Assembly (NCBI RefSeq): GCF_050948175.1
Contig: NW_027490247.1
Location: 372,001 to 436,000 of the forward strand
DNA: 64,000 nucleotides
Reading direction: 5' to 3'
From: Xylocopa sonorina
Taxonomy: Eukaryota > Arthropoda > Insecta > Hymenoptera > Apidae
This document shows, one piece after another, positions 63,834 through 64,000 of this stretch (position 1 is the first letter of the stretch; the number at the start of each line of letters is the position of its first letter). Made by a program: the position numbers and the translations under genes. The notes below the pieces were generated by a model. It did no database searches. It saw only the letters and a program-made list of their open reading frames with translations, and was not told where the DNA came from.

Positions 63834-64000
63834 CTTTGAAGTGTAGACGAGAATACATAACACTGCACAATGAATATTATATCTTATCATGAATCATAGA
63901 AATGAGGTGCAATATCGCGATTTAAGAAGGTTTAGAACTCTATTGCTTCAATACGTAGACATCTGCAAACGCTACTTCCAAGCAAGGAAGTGTCGCGTTT

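Larger units (their letters stand above)
50491..64000 (+). repeat. 174-bp satellite array, forward orientation (about 77 monomers)
   Basis: The array resumes abruptly at ATTAGAACTCTATTGC. The first monomer lacks about 31 bp, with CTATTGC joined to CCTAGCAAGG. It is the same satellite as at 1-40762 and in the same orientation. It is organised as three copies of a 2.4-kb block, separated by HOR stretches that carry a 50-bp internal duplication. It runs past the right end of the window. Confidence 0.97.

Noticed and set aside
1..64000. CRISPR array, because of regular repeats
   Set aside because: The period is 174 bp with no short-repeat/unique-spacer structure; this is a classical satellite.
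1..64000. CENP-B box in the monomer (around CTTCGCAATGAATATT)
   Set aside because: TTCG is present, but the required CGGG half is absent at the right spacing.

Overview
This 64-kb window is almost entirely a tandem satellite DNA array from a eukaryote. An arthropod, perhaps a hymenopteran insect, is my guess, but the sequence does not prove it. The repeat unit is 174 bp: positions 1-174 and 175-348 are two successive monomers. About 330 monomers fill roughly 57 kb. I do not recognise the family by name. The array looks (peri)centromeric or heterochromatic because it is long, has several levels of higher-order repeat (HOR), switches orientation, and is interrupted only by short islands of other sequence.

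Layout. (1) 1-40762: satellite in the forward orientation, with 4-, 5-, 9- and 12-monomer HORs and one large tandem duplication (about 18310-24055 and 24056-30110). (2) 40763-42366: island 1, GC/CpG-rich, with 24-bp and 51-bp minisatellites and no recognisable gene. (3) 42367-45530: satellite in the reverse orientation, becoming progressively more diverged towards 45530. (4) 45531-50490: island 2. It starts with a probable LTR (45539-46130) followed by a tRNA primer-binding-site-like sequence. Next come about 1.5 kb of AT-rich DNA, a short gene or gene relic resembling the RNF212/ZHP-3/Vilya family of meiotic RING-finger proteins (about 47620-48256), a diverged inverted repeat, and a GC-rich segment with two 20-base C tracts. 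(5) 50491-64000: forward satellite with three copies of a 2.4-kb block (near 50915, 57205 and 61431), separated by HOR arrays carrying a diagnostic 50-bp internal duplication.

The only convincing protein-coding similarity is the RNF212-like segment. Its zinc-binding cysteine pairs lie in different frames and its first part is degraded. The second half reads cleanly across a phase-0 intron into a coiled-coil-like exon, so it is either a decaying pseudogene or a small gene with unusual introns. The numerous 60-140 aa open frames elsewhere are by-products of the repeat (174 is divisible by 3) or of GC-rich DNA and are not annotated as genes.

All comparisons were made by eye; repeat boundaries are approximate to about 10-30 bp unless stated otherwise.
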